Positions 23,608-32,612 of a stretch of DNA of 34,351 bases are shown here, one piece after another. The notes under the pieces are model-generated. The model saw only the letters and a list, made by a program, of their open reading frames with translations, was not told the origin of the DNA and ran no database searches. Made by a program: the position numbers and the translations under genes. This DNA comes from Clostridiales bacterium (GTDB lineage: Bacteria; Bacillota; Clostridia; Saccharofermentanales; Saccharofermentanaceae), in NCBI GenBank assembly GCA_017509245.1, contig JAFWQC010000024.1, positions 1 through 34,351 on the forward strand, read 5' to 3'. Position 1 is the first letter of the stretch; every line of letters begins with the position of its first letter.

Positions 23608-24729
23608 ATGGGAAACATCATAGTTCAACTTAATATTTTTGATACTTTGTTTGGCCCCCTGTACACATTGTTCGGATGGCTTACAAGGATCTTATTCCAA
23701 TTCTTCGGTAATTACGGTTTGGCAATTATCTTCCTTACCCTGATTATCAGAGCAGCGCTTATCCCGCTCAATATCAGATCCCAGAAGTCCATGCTCAAGA
23801 TGCAGGCGCTGAGCAGCAAGCAGGCAGAACTTAAGCGTATCTACGGAGACGATGAGGAAGGCTACAGGGAAGCATTCATGAAGATGCAGAAGGAGAACGG
23901 CGCAGGCGGCCTTTCAGGATGCCTCCTTCCGATCCTTCAGTTATTCTTCCTCATTCCTATCTATCACGTTGTAATAGCACCTTTGACATACCTATCACAG
24001 GTAAGCAAAGAGAATGTTTCCGCCATGATCGAACTCGGCAACAGGTTCGGCGAGAGCGGTATCTTTGATGGAAGAGTCACAACTGACATGCATATCGGAC
24101 TTATCAAGGCATTGAATGAGAATGCCCAGTTCCTTCATGAGTGCATCAGCCAGGGTTTCTTCAAACTCGATCAGATGATCGACCTTCACTTCCTGGGTCT
24201 TGACCTTACGGTTACACCTGCCTGGAAGCCGTGGGAGATCGCAGCAGATCCGAAGACATATCTGCCCATGCTCATCATCCCCATTCTTGTATTGGCTACG
24301 AGCATCATCTCCATGCAGATGACAAAGTGGATGAAGCCCGGCCACAAGGAAGAGGAAGAAGCCAAGGAGCGTGCTAAGCTTAACAAAGCTATGGAAGGCC
24401 AGGTCGGTGACGGCAAGAGCGGCGCTGAGGATTACAGCCAGAACATGATGAAGATGATGAACTGGTTCATGCCGATACTCATGCTCTTTACAACATTCAC
24501 ACTTCCCGCTGCAATGGGTCTTTACTGGGTAATCTCAGGTCTTATGACGATCATTACCAGCATCCTCGTTTTCTACCTCTTCACAAAGCCTTATGAGGCT
24601 AAGAAGGCTGAGATCGAAGCCAAGAAGGATGCTGTTTTCAAGAAGAGCGGAAAGGCTAAGCTCGCAGGCGTTGATGAAGAAGTTGATGCTGATTCTTCAA
24701 AGAAGAATGGCAAGAAAAAGAAGAATTAA
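23608..24729 (+). CDS. yidC: YidC/Oxa1 membrane protein insertase
   Basis: Inserts and folds membrane proteins, alone or with SecYEG. The 373-residue product has the first core helix (FGNYGLAIIFLTLIIRAALIPL) with the essential Arg of the hydrophilic groove (in LIIRAALIPL), a charged coiled-coil-like cytoplasmic hairpin (KMQALSSKQAELKRIYGDDEEGY), then four further helices including FMPILMLFTTFTLPAAMGLYW. The C-terminus is Lys-rich, as in Gram-positive YidC proteins that bind ribosomes. There is no lipobox. Extra residues between the second and third helices (about 130-190) form a larger outer loop than in Bacillus SpoIIIJ. CCGGAGACC precedes the ATG. Confidence 0.95.
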   Translation: MGNIIVQLNIFDTLFGPLYTLFGWLTRILFQFFGNYGLAIIFLTLIIRAALIPLNIRSQKSMLKMQALSSKQAELKRIYGDDEEGYREAFMKMQKENGAGGLSGCLLPILQLFFLIPIYHVVIAPLTYLSQVSKENVSAMIELGNRFGESGIFDGRVTTDMHIGLIKALNENAQFLHECISQGFFKLDQMIDLHFLGLDLTVTPAWKPWEIAADPKTYLPMLIIPILVLATSIISMQMTKWMKPGHKEEEEAKERAKLNKAMEGQVGDGKSGAEDYSQNMMKMMNWFMPILMLFTTFTLPAAMGLYWVISGLMTIITSILVFYLFTKPYEAKKAEIEAKKDAVFKKSGKAKLAGVDEEVDADSSKKNGKKKKN

Positions 24730-24756
24730 TTTTGGCTCGAAGGAGGCCTTGAACAT

Positions 24757-25473
24757 ATGGAAAAGTCAGTAATCAAAACAGGCAAGACAGTTGACGAAGC
24801 AATTGAGGCAGCTCTTTCCGAGCTCGGCTGCACAAAGGAAGAGGCAACCATCGAGGTTGTAGACGAAGGTACCGAAGGCGGTTTCCTGGGTTTGGGAAGA
24901 AAGGACGCTGAGGTAAAGGTTACGGTTAATTCTGACGAAGCAGCTCCCGCTGAGAAGGCAGAGGCTTCTGATGACACATATTACGGTGATGACGAGAGCT
25001 TTGAAGGCGACGCAGTAAGCGAAGCTGAAGACGCAGCTGCAAACTTCGTAGCAGAAGTTCTTTCAGGCATCGGCATTCACGGCAACATGGATTCCTACAG
25101 GGAAGACGATACCATCTACATCTCTGTTACAGGTTCTGACTGCGGCGCTGCCATCGGTCGTCACGGTGAGACTCTTGAGGCTATCTCTTATATGACTAAC
25201 CTCATCGCTAACAAGCACAGCGAGCAGAGAGTTCACGTATATCTTGATGTCGGCGGATACAGAAAGCACAGAGAGCAGGTCATCAAGGGCCTCGCTGACA
25301 AGGCAGTATCCAGAGTAAGACGTTCAGGCCGCAAGGTAACTATGGAGGCTATGAGCCCCGCTGAGAGAAGGATAGTTCACTCCTACCTCCAGGACGTAAA
25401 CGGTGTAACAACACACTCCGAGGGTGTTGAGCCCAACAGATGTGTTGTCGTAACTCCCGAAGACAAGAAGTAA
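24757..25473 (+). CDS. jag: RNA-binding protein Jag/KhpB (Jag_N-KH-R3H)
   Basis: RNA-binding protein of the Jag/EloR/KhpB family, which with KhpA affects cell elongation and gene expression. The 238 residues contain a Jag_N domain (about 1-52, KTGKTVDEAIEAALSELG through GGFLGLGRKDAEV), an acidic linker (about 65-95), a KH domain (about 96-170, core GAAIGRHGETLEAISYMTNL) and an R3H domain (about 175-238, with MSPAERRIVHSYLQ giving the R-x3-H motif). AGGAGGCC precedes the ATG. Its place after yidC is conserved across Firmicutes. Confidence 0.95.
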   Translation: MEKSVIKTGKTVDEAIEAALSELGCTKEEATIEVVDEGTEGGFLGLGRKDAEVKVTVNSDEAAPAEKAEASDDTYYGDDESFEGDAVSEAEDAAANFVAEVLSGIGIHGNMDSYREDDTIYISVTGSDCGAAIGRHGETLEAISYMTNLIANKHSEQRVHVYLDVGGYRKHREQVIKGLADKAVSRVRRSGRKVTMEAMSPAERRIVHSYLQDVNGVTTHSEGVEPNRCVVVTPEDKK

Positions 25474-25513
25474 TCGCATAAGATCTCTTATCAAATAAAG
25501 CGGTCTTTAAGCG

Positions 25514-26938
25514 ATGTATTCCTATGATGACGAACCAATCTGCGCCTGCTCCACGCCGGCCGGTATTTCTGGCATAGCTGTTATCCGCATCTCGGGTAAC
25601 GGTTGTGGGAAACTTGCCGATAAATGCTCCGTCATCTTAAGGAGCAGCGGCGACTATAAGAAGTTATCGGAACTTCCCGGATATACCTGCGCATTCGGTT
25701 TCGTCAAGGATCCGTCCGACGGGACAAAAGTGGACGAGGTCATATTCACGCGTTTTGAAGCACCGCATTCATATACCGGTGAAGAGATGGTTGAGATCTC
25801 TTCGCACGGCTCCGGTGCAGTTAAGCAGGAGATCCTTAAGTGCCTTGGCATGTCCGGTATAAGGATGGCCTATCCCGGTGAATTTTCGAGAAGGGCATTC
25901 ATAAACGGCAAGATGAGCCTTGCTTCCGCAGAAGCTGTTATGGACGTCATCAATTCCGAGACCGAAAGACAGCTTGAGGCAGCAGGAAGTCTTATGTCAG
26001 GCAAGCTTGCCGAAGAGATCGGCTATATAGAGAAGAACCTTTACGACCAGGCAGCCATGCTTGAGACCTTCACCGAATTCGATACTGAAGACGATGAGGA
26101 GACCGAGAATTCCAAGCTTGAGGAAGTAAAGGATAACTTAAGCGACTGCCACGACAGGCTTACGACCCTCTGCAAGGGTTATGGCAAGGGCAGGATCTTA
26201 TCCGAAAGGCTCCGCGTCGCGCTCTTAGGACTTCCGAACAGCGGCAAGAGCACTCTTCTTAATACTCTTACGGGTTTTGACAGGGCGATCGTCACAGAGG
26301 TTGCCGGAACCACAAGAGATACTATTGAAGTCCAGGTAAACATCAACGGCATTCCCGTTACGTTAATAGATACGGCAGGCATCCGCGAGACCGATGACCT
26401 CATCGAGTCAATGGGCATCGGCAGGGCTTATGAAGCAGGCAGGGGGGCTGACATGATCTTCTACATGATCCCGCCTGACATGGATGCCGCTGAAGCATAT
26501 TCCGCCGTAAAAGACATCATTGAGGACTGTGATTCGGTTGTTGCCGTGTTCTCGAAAAGCGATACGGGAGACAACCCCGAACACGAAGAGATCGAGACAA
26601 GGCTCAAAGCGCTGGGCGTTAAGGATTTCATATCCATAAGTGCCGAGGAGGACCTCAACATCGATAAGCTCGAAGACGAGATAATCGACTACTATAACGA
26701 GCTTGGCGGCGGTGCTTCGGAAGGACTTCTCATCACCAACAGCAGACACTATACCAAATTCGTAAAGGCTTCCAAGAAGCTTGCACTGGCACTTGATGCA
26801 CTGGATAACGGCCTCGGTACCGAAGTCTGCGCATCGGCTTTAAGGGCATGCCTTGACGAGATCGGCGAAGTAACGGGCAAGACGGTATCCGCAACGCTTG
26901 CAGATACCATATTCTCCAGATTCTGCATAGGTAAATAA
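25514..26938 (+). CDS. mnmE: tRNA modification GTPase MnmE
   Basis: GTPase that, with MnmG, installs the aminomethyl-type modification on U34 of certain tRNAs. The 474-residue product has the N-terminal folate-binding domain (start ICACSTPAGISGIAVIRISG), the helical domain and an inserted G domain with P-loop GLPNSGKST (239-247), DTAG and the switch TTRDT. It ends FCIGK, carrying the conserved C-terminal cysteine. No ribosome binding site precedes the ATG, although the N-terminus aligns with the family. The stop is directly followed by the mnmG start (TAA-ATG), so the two partners are translationally coupled. Confidence 0.96.
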   Translation: MYSYDDEPICACSTPAGISGIAVIRISGNGCGKLADKCSVILRSSGDYKKLSELPGYTCAFGFVKDPSDGTKVDEVIFTRFEAPHSYTGEEMVEISSHGSGAVKQEILKCLGMSGIRMAYPGEFSRRAFINGKMSLASAEAVMDVINSETERQLEAAGSLMSGKLAEEIGYIEKNLYDQAAMLETFTEFDTEDDEETENSKLEEVKDNLSDCHDRLTTLCKGYGKGRILSERLRVALLGLPNSGKSTLLNTLTGFDRAIVTEVAGTTRDTIEVQVNINGIPVTLIDTAGIRETDDLIESMGIGRAYEAGRGADMIFYMIPPDMDAAEAYSAVKDIIEDCDSVVAVFSKSDTGDNPEHEEIETRLKALGVKDFISISAEEDLNIDKLEDEIIDYYNELGGGASEGLLITNSRHYTKFVKASKKLALALDALDNGLGTEVCASALRACLDEIGEVTGKTVSATLADTIFSRFCIGK

Positions 26939-28873
26939 ATGACTATCCGTGAAGCTTTAGAGTTGGAAAGAAGCTTTGAAGCGGGAACATTCGATGTTGC
27001 CGTAGTAGGAGCAGGCCATGCCGGGTGCGAGGCAGCGCACGCAGCAGCCAAGCTCGGTCTTGACACGATCCTCTTCACGCTTTCACTGGACAGTCTTGCA
27101 AACCTTCCCTGCAATCCCTCCATCGGAGGCACTTCCAAGGGCCAGCTCGTAAGAGAGATTGACGCTTTGGGCGGCATAATGGGAATAATGGCCGATAAAT
27201 GCGCGGTACAGATGCGCATGCTCAACCGTTCCAAGGGTCCTGCAGTATATTCCCCGAGGGCACAGGAAGACCGTGCGATGTATTCTGTCGAGATGAAGCA
27301 TTATCTTGAGAATCTTCCGGGTCTCACATTAAAGCAGGCACACATTACAGAACTTCTTGTCGATGAGGAAGGCAATGCCGCAGGCGTCATGACCGAAGGC
27401 AAAGCAATATACAGGGCAAAGGCCGTCGTAATATGCTCAGGCACCTATATGGAAGCGCGCATAATAAGAGGCGAAGTCATTACCGAGAGCGGTCCTGACG
27501 GACTTCCGAGATCTGTCGGTCTTTCTTCATCTCTCAATTCACTGGGCGTTCCGCTCCTGAGATTCAAGACGGGCACGCCCGTAAGAGTCAATTCCAATTC
27601 GATAGACTTCTCACAGATGACGAGGCAGGACGGGGAAGATGATATCCCGCCGTTCTCATACAGGAACGAGATGGAAGGAAAGCTTCCGGCTCCCGTTGAG
27701 GAGCAGATCCCCTGCTGGTCCATCTGGACTACGGAAGAAACGCGCAAAGTAATATCAGACAACATGGACAGATCGCCTCTCTACAGCGGCGAGATCAAGG
27801 GCGTGGGCCCCAGATACTGTCCTTCAATAGAAGATAAGTTCATGAGGTTCAAGGACAAGACAAGGCACCAGATCTTCGTCGAGCCCATGGGCCGTCATAC
27901 AAACGAGATGTATCTGCAGGGATTCTCGACGAGCCTTCCCGAGGAGATACAGGAGAAGATGGTAAAGTCATTGCCGGGACTTGGCAATGCAAAGATCCAG
28001 AGAGCGGCTTATGCTATTGAGTACGATCTCGTTGACCCTCTTTCGATAAAGGCGAGCCTCGAATCCAAGGTCGTTCCGGGCCTTTTCACGGCAGGACAGA
28101 TCAACGGATCTTCGGGTTATGAGGAAGCTGCTGCCCAGGGTATCGTGGCAGGAATTAATGCTGCAATGAAGCTCCTCGGCAAAGAAGCGGTCATCATCGA
28201 CAGATCGCAGGGCTATGTAGGCGTTCTTATCGATGACCTTGTTACCAAGGGGACGCAGGAGCCTTACCGCATGATGACTTCCCGCGCCGAATACAGACTG
28301 TTCTTAAGACAGGACAATGCCGACGAGAGACTTACTCCGATAGGGCATGAGATAGGACTTGTGGAAGATGATGTTTTCGAGGCGTTCGAAAAGAAGACCG
28401 AAGCAATAGCACTTGAGACTGAGAGACTTAAGAAGACATATGTGGCTCCCACGGAAGAACTGGGAGCGCTTCTCGATACATGCGGCCAGACCCTGCCTAA
28501 ATCCGGTGAGAGCCTGGCAGACCTCATAAAGCGCCCCGGCGTGACATACGATCTGCTGGCGCCGGTCGACAAGGACAGAAAACCGCTCGCCAGGAACATC
28601 AGGTTCGCCTGCGAGACCAATATCAAATACGAAGGCTATCTGTCGCTTGAGAAAGAGATGATAGAGAAATTCAAGAATCTGGAAAAGATCAGGATCCCTG
28701 AGGATATCGATTATTCACTTATAAAGGGCTTGAGGATCGAAGCTACCCAGAAACTTTCTAAGATGAAGCCTGAGAACGTGGGCAGGGCTTCCAGAATATC
28801 AGGCGTATCGCCTGCCGACTGCGAAGTGCTGCTGGTTTATCTCGAGCAGAGAAGGAGACAAAATAATGGCTGA
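26939..28873 (+). CDS. mnmG: tRNA uridine-5-carboxymethylaminomethyl modification enzyme MnmG
   Basis: FAD-dependent partner of MnmE in wobble-uridine modification of tRNA. The 644 residues include the dinucleotide-binding motif VVGAGHAGCEAAHAAA (about 21-36), the GidA signatures LPCNPSIGGTSKGQLVREID and GLFTAGQINGSSGYEEAAAQG, and the C-terminal helical domain ending ISGVSPADCEVLLVYLEQRRR that binds MnmE and tRNA. Length is typical (about 620-640). It begins immediately after the mnmE stop and overlaps the rsmG start by eight bases. Confidence 0.97.
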   Translation: MTIREALELERSFEAGTFDVAVVGAGHAGCEAAHAAAKLGLDTILFTLSLDSLANLPCNPSIGGTSKGQLVREIDALGGIMGIMADKCAVQMRMLNRSKGPAVYSPRAQEDRAMYSVEMKHYLENLPGLTLKQAHITELLVDEEGNAAGVMTEGKAIYRAKAVVICSGTYMEARIIRGEVITESGPDGLPRSVGLSSSLNSLGVPLLRFKTGTPVRVNSNSIDFSQMTRQDGEDDIPPFSYRNEMEGKLPAPVEEQIPCWSIWTTEETRKVISDNMDRSPLYSGEIKGVGPRYCPSIEDKFMRFKDKTRHQIFVEPMGRHTNEMYLQGFSTSLPEEIQEKMVKSLPGLGNAKIQRAAYAIEYDLVDPLSIKASLESKVVPGLFTAGQINGSSGYEEAAAQGIVAGINAAMKLLGKEAVIIDRSQGYVGVLIDDLVTKGTQEPYRMMTSRAEYRLFLRQDNADERLTPIGHEIGLVEDDVFEAFEKKTEAIALETERLKKTYVAPTEELGALLDTCGQTLPKSGESLADLIKRPGVTYDLLAPVDKDRKPLARNIRFACETNIKYEGYLSLEKEMIEKFKNLEKIRIPEDIDYSLIKGLRIEATQKLSKMKPENVGRASRISGVSPADCEVLLVYLEQRRRQNNG

Positions 28874-29732
28874 CGGTCTGTTCCCAAAAAGAAAACCCCT
28901 TACCAAAGCTGATATCAAGCGTTTAAAGGAGAGCCTTCCCAAAAAGGTGGAGATCAGCTCTGAAGGTACAAAGGTAACGGAGCATGATGAGGAAATCACC
29001 GATGTTGCGCCCATCCTGGAATCTCACAAGGATGAGATAAGTGTTCCGCTCTCGGCCGAAGAGATCCGCGCTTTCCAGATCTACGCTTCAATGCTCAAAG
29101 AGAAGAACAAGGTAATGAACCTTACCGCCGTAGACGACGATAAGGGTATTGCCATGAAGCATTTCATAGATTCGCTCACACTCTGCCCTTACATAAGAGA
29201 GGAAGAGGCAAAGACCAAAAAGGACAAGCTTACGTTTGCCGATGTCGGAACAGGTGCGGGATTTCCGGGACTCCCGGTAAAGATCTCATGCCCGGAGCTG
29301 TCCGTAACGCTCATGGATTCGCTTGATAAGCGCCTTAAGTTCCTGGACGAGGTCATTACCGCATTAGGCCTTTCGGACTGCACTACGGTGCATTCCAGGG
29401 CCGAAGACGCGGGCAGGAACAAGAAATACAGGGAAAAGTATGACATCGTTACCGCGAGAGCCGTTGCAAGACTCTCCGTTCTTGCCGAATACTGCCTGCC
29501 GCTGGTCAAGGTCGGGGGAGTATTCCTTGCGATGAAGGCTCATTCCGAAGAAGAGGAGACCGAGGCCGGCAAGGCCATCGCCCTTTTAGGCGGCACCATC
29601 GAAAAGACGGATACATTCAAGCTTCCCGGTACTGACATGGAGAGGACGATAATCGTCGTCCGCAAGATCCGCCCCACTCCCGCAAGGTTTCCGAGAAAAG
29701 CGGGCACACCCTCCAAAACCCCTATAGTCTGA
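28866..29732 (+). CDS. rsmG: 16S rRNA (guanine527-N7)-methyltransferase RsmG, N-terminally extended
   Basis: Methylates G527 of 16S rRNA (E. coli numbering) using S-adenosylmethionine. The 288-residue product carries the family core from about residue 58 (VPLSAEEIRAFQIYASMLKEKNKVMNLTAV), the SAM-binding loop FADVGTGAGFPGLPVKI, and VTARAVARLSVLAEYCLPLVKVGG. Standard RsmG proteins are about 210-240 residues; here an extra 55-60 charged residues (MADGLFPKRKPLTKADIKRL onward) precede the core. The ATG has a strong AAGGAG site, so the extension appears to be translated. It overlaps mnmG by eight bases and closes the cluster. Confidence 0.94.
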   Translation: MADGLFPKRKPLTKADIKRLKESLPKKVEISSEGTKVTEHDEEITDVAPILESHKDEISVPLSAEEIRAFQIYASMLKEKNKVMNLTAVDDDKGIAMKHFIDSLTLCPYIREEEAKTKKDKLTFADVGTGAGFPGLPVKISCPELSVTLMDSLDKRLKFLDEVITALGLSDCTTVHSRAEDAGRNKKYREKYDIVTARAVARLSVLAEYCLPLVKVGGVFLAMKAHSEEEETEAGKAIALLGGTIEKTDTFKLPGTDMERTIIVVRKIRPTPARFPRKAGTPSKTPIV

Positions 29733-29788
29733 TAATGGGACATTTGTGCTATATATTATAATATTATGCGCGCGTGTGCGTTTAGTTA

Positions 29789-29797
29789 TGGTATAAT
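29789..29797 (+). promoter_or_regulatory. Extended -10 promoter of gyrA
   Basis: TG-G-TATAAT (29789-29797) is a perfect extended -10 element. The -35 position (29769-29774, CGCGCG) shows no match, as is tolerated for this promoter class. The leader is about 76 bases and ends with the site GCGGAGG before gyrA. Confidence 0.75.
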
Positions 29798-29879
29798 ACT
29801 TTAGTTTGTAGAAATATATCTATTGAACAAAGTATTCTAATAACCCGCGGAATAAGGTTTTCGCGCGCGGAGGCAACAA

Positions 29880-32612
29880 ATGGCAGACAGCGACGACAAG
29901 AAACAGGCCAGACTTCAACAGGAAGCCGAGATGGACGAGGTGTTCAAGTCGGAACAGACCACTATAGTTCCGGTAGACTTGGACGGAGAGATGAAGAAGT
30001 CCTTCATCGACTACGCGATGTCGGTTATTTCCGACCGTGCCCTTCCTGATATCAGAGACGGTCTCAAGCCGGTTCACAGAAGGATCTTATATTCAATGTT
30101 TACCCAGGGCTTCACACCCGAGAAGCCTTACCGTAAGTGCGCTACCACGATCGGTGACGTTCTCGGACGTTTCCATCCCCATGGTGACGCTTCGGTTTAT
30201 GATGCATTGGTCAGACTTGCCCAGGATTTCTCGCTGAGACATCCTCTGGTCGACGGCCACGGCAACTTCGGTTCACTGGACGGTGACCCGCCGGCAGCTT
30301 ACCGTTATACGGAGGCAAGACTTGAGAAGATCGCTCTCGAGATGATGCGTGACATCAACAAGAATACCGTTGATTTCCGTCCCAACTTCGACGAGCACGA
30401 GATGGAGCCTGTATCGCTCCCCTCACGTTTCCCGAACTTCCTCGTAAACGGTGCGGTAGGTATCGCCGTAGGTATGGCCACCAATATCCCGCCCCATAAC
30501 CTCGGTGAGGTTATCGACGGCTGTATCATGATGATGAACAATCCCGACGTTACTGTTGATGAGCTCATGACAGTCGTCAAGGGTCCTGATTTCCCGACAG
30601 GCGGCGCCATTCTCGGCACCTCGGGCATCAGAGAGGCATACCTCACAGGTAAGGGCCGTATCGTTGTACGTGCTCACGCTGAGATCGAGGACCATGCAGG
30701 CAAGACAAGGATCATCGTTCACGACATTCCTTATGCGGTCAACAAGGCCAGACTTATCGAGCGTATGGCTGATCTCGTTAAGGAGAAGAAGGTCGAGGGC
30801 ATCTCCGGATTAAGAGACGAATCCGACCGTAATGAGCAGGTCCGTATCGTTATCGAACTCAAGAAGGACGCCAATGCTGACGTTGTTCTCAACCAGCTCT
30901 ACAAGAACTGCTCCCTTCAGGACGCTTGCTGCGCCAACATGCTCGCACTCGTACCTGACGCAGACGGCAAGCTTGAGCCTAAGCTCGTCGGTCTTAAGGA
31001 AGCGCTCTATTACTATATCCGGCATCAGGAAGATGTTGTTACACGCCGTACGCAGTACGATCTCGAAAAGGATGAGGCAAAGAAGCACATCGATGAAGGT
31101 CTCCTCATCGCCATGGATTACATCGACGAGATCATCGCGATCATCAGATCTTCACGTACCGAGGCTGAGGCCAAGGTGCGTATGTGCGAGCGTTTCGGCC
31201 TTACTGACAAGCAGGCTCAGCATATCGTAGACATGAGACTCGGCCGTCTTACGGGTCTTGAGAGAGAGAAGCTCGAAGCCGAGATCAAGGCTCTCACTGA
31301 AGAGATCGAATACTTCCACAGAGTCCTTTCCGATAAGACTCTCCTTGATGACATCATCAAGACAGAGATGACAGAGATCAAGAATAAGTTTGCTACACCA
31401 AGAGTTTCCGAGATCATCAACGGTTCGTTCGAGGACATCGACGACGAATCATTGATCGCGGAAGAGAATATCGTTGTTACTCTCACGCACTTCGGTTATA
31501 TCAAGCGCCAGAGAGTAGACAGCTACAAGGCCCAGCACAGAGGCGGCAGAGGAATCTCCGGACAGTCCACGAGAGAAGAGGACTATGTCGAGAAGATCAT
31601 CACGACCACAACGCACAAGTTCCTCCTTTGCTTCACCAACACGGGCCGCGTATTTAAGATCAAGGGCTATAAGATCCCTGAGACGACATCACGTTCCGCA
31701 AGAGGCACGGCACTCGTAAACCTCTTAAACCTCAACGACGGAGAGACGATCAGGAACATCATCCCGATCGACAGCTTCGAAGAACCCGACCTCTACCTCA
31801 CAACGGTTACGAAGTATGGTGTTATCAAGAAGACGTCTATCGACAAGTATGCAAATATCAACAGAAACGGCCTTATCGCCACAAAGATCCGTGAAGGAGA
31901 CAGCGTTGTTGCCGTTCAGCTTACAAGAGCTGGACAGGAAGTTATCGTTGTATCCGCAGCAGGTAAGTCCGTAAGATTTAATTCCGACGATGCACGTGAC
32001 ATGGGCCGTGGCGCTACGGGCGTCCGCGCAATGAAGCTTGCTGAAGACGACGAAGTCGTAGGCATGGAGCCCGTTGATCCCGCACGCGAGATCCTCGTTA
32101 TCTCCGAGAAGGGTTACGGCAAGAGATCCAGGATCGACGATTACCGCGTTCAGTCCAGAGGCGGTAAGGGCATCATTACTTACAAAGTTTCCGAGAAGAC
32201 CGGCAGGCTTTGCGGTACAGTATCGGTTACTGATGACGATGACCTCCTCATAATCACGAGCCAGGGCGTCATCATCAGAGTAAGAGCTAATGAGATACCT
32301 ACTCTCTCAAGAGCTACTTCAGGCGTCAAGCTCATGAAGTCCAACAAGGCACTGGTCGTTGACTTTGCCCTGACGGACAGGGAGGAAGAACCTGAGGAGG
32401 GCGAAGTAATAGAAGGCGTCGGCCCTGCTGAAGATATTGAGAACGCTGAAGGCACAGAGATACCTGAGGGTGCATCTTTGCCTGAAGGATTAAGCCCTAA
32501 TGCGGAGAAGGTTCAGGAATTAGCTGATACCCTGGCTTCCGAGATCGAAGAGGAAGGCATTGCATCTTCTGAAGATCCGGATGCTGACAGCAATGGAGAC
32601 GAAGACATCTGA
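29880..32612 (+). CDS. gyrA: DNA gyrase subunit A
   Basis: Breakage-reunion subunit of DNA gyrase, which introduces negative supercoils. The 910 residues comprise the winged helix and tower domains with active-site Tyr143 in AAYRYTEARL (equivalent to E. coli Tyr122), and a C-terminal beta-pinwheel whose GyrA-box reads QSRGGKG, which favours gyrase over topoisomerase IV. The quinolone region reads HPHGDASVYDALVR, with Ala104 at the E. coli Ser83 position and Asp108 at Asp87. An acidic tail of about 75 residues follows the pinwheel. gyrB is not adjacent. The stop overlaps the next start by one base (TGATG). Confidence 0.96.
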   Translation: MADSDDKKQARLQQEAEMDEVFKSEQTTIVPVDLDGEMKKSFIDYAMSVISDRALPDIRDGLKPVHRRILYSMFTQGFTPEKPYRKCATTIGDVLGRFHPHGDASVYDALVRLAQDFSLRHPLVDGHGNFGSLDGDPPAAYRYTEARLEKIALEMMRDINKNTVDFRPNFDEHEMEPVSLPSRFPNFLVNGAVGIAVGMATNIPPHNLGEVIDGCIMMMNNPDVTVDELMTVVKGPDFPTGGAILGTSGIREAYLTGKGRIVVRAHAEIEDHAGKTRIIVHDIPYAVNKARLIERMADLVKEKKVEGISGLRDESDRNEQVRIVIELKKDANADVVLNQLYKNCSLQDACCANMLALVPDADGKLEPKLVGLKEALYYYIRHQEDVVTRRTQYDLEKDEAKKHIDEGLLIAMDYIDEIIAIIRSSRTEAEAKVRMCERFGLTDKQAQHIVDMRLGRLTGLEREKLEAEIKALTEEIEYFHRVLSDKTLLDDIIKTEMTEIKNKFATPRVSEIINGSFEDIDDESLIAEENIVVTLTHFGYIKRQRVDSYKAQHRGGRGISGQSTREEDYVEKIITTTTHKFLLCFTNTGRVFKIKGYKIPETTSRSARGTALVNLLNLNDGETIRNIIPIDSFEEPDLYLTTVTKYGVIKKTSIDKYANINRNGLIATKIREGDSVVAVQLTRAGQEVIVVSAAGKSVRFNSDDARDMGRGATGVRAMKLAEDDEVVGMEPVDPAREILVISEKGYGKRSRIDDYRVQSRGGKGIITYKVSEKTGRLCGTVSVTDDDDLLIITSQGVIIRVRANEIPTLSRATSGVKLMKSNKALVVDFALTDREEEPEEGEVIEGVGPAEDIENAEGTEIPEGASLPEGLSPNAEKVQELADTLASEIEEEGIASSEDPDADSNGDEDI

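Noticed and set aside
25478..25491. ATAAGATCTCTTAT palindrome between jag and mnmE, as an operator or terminator
   Set aside because: The centre is only two bases, there is no T-run, and the genes form one conserved operon; it is compatible with chance in AT-rich spacer.
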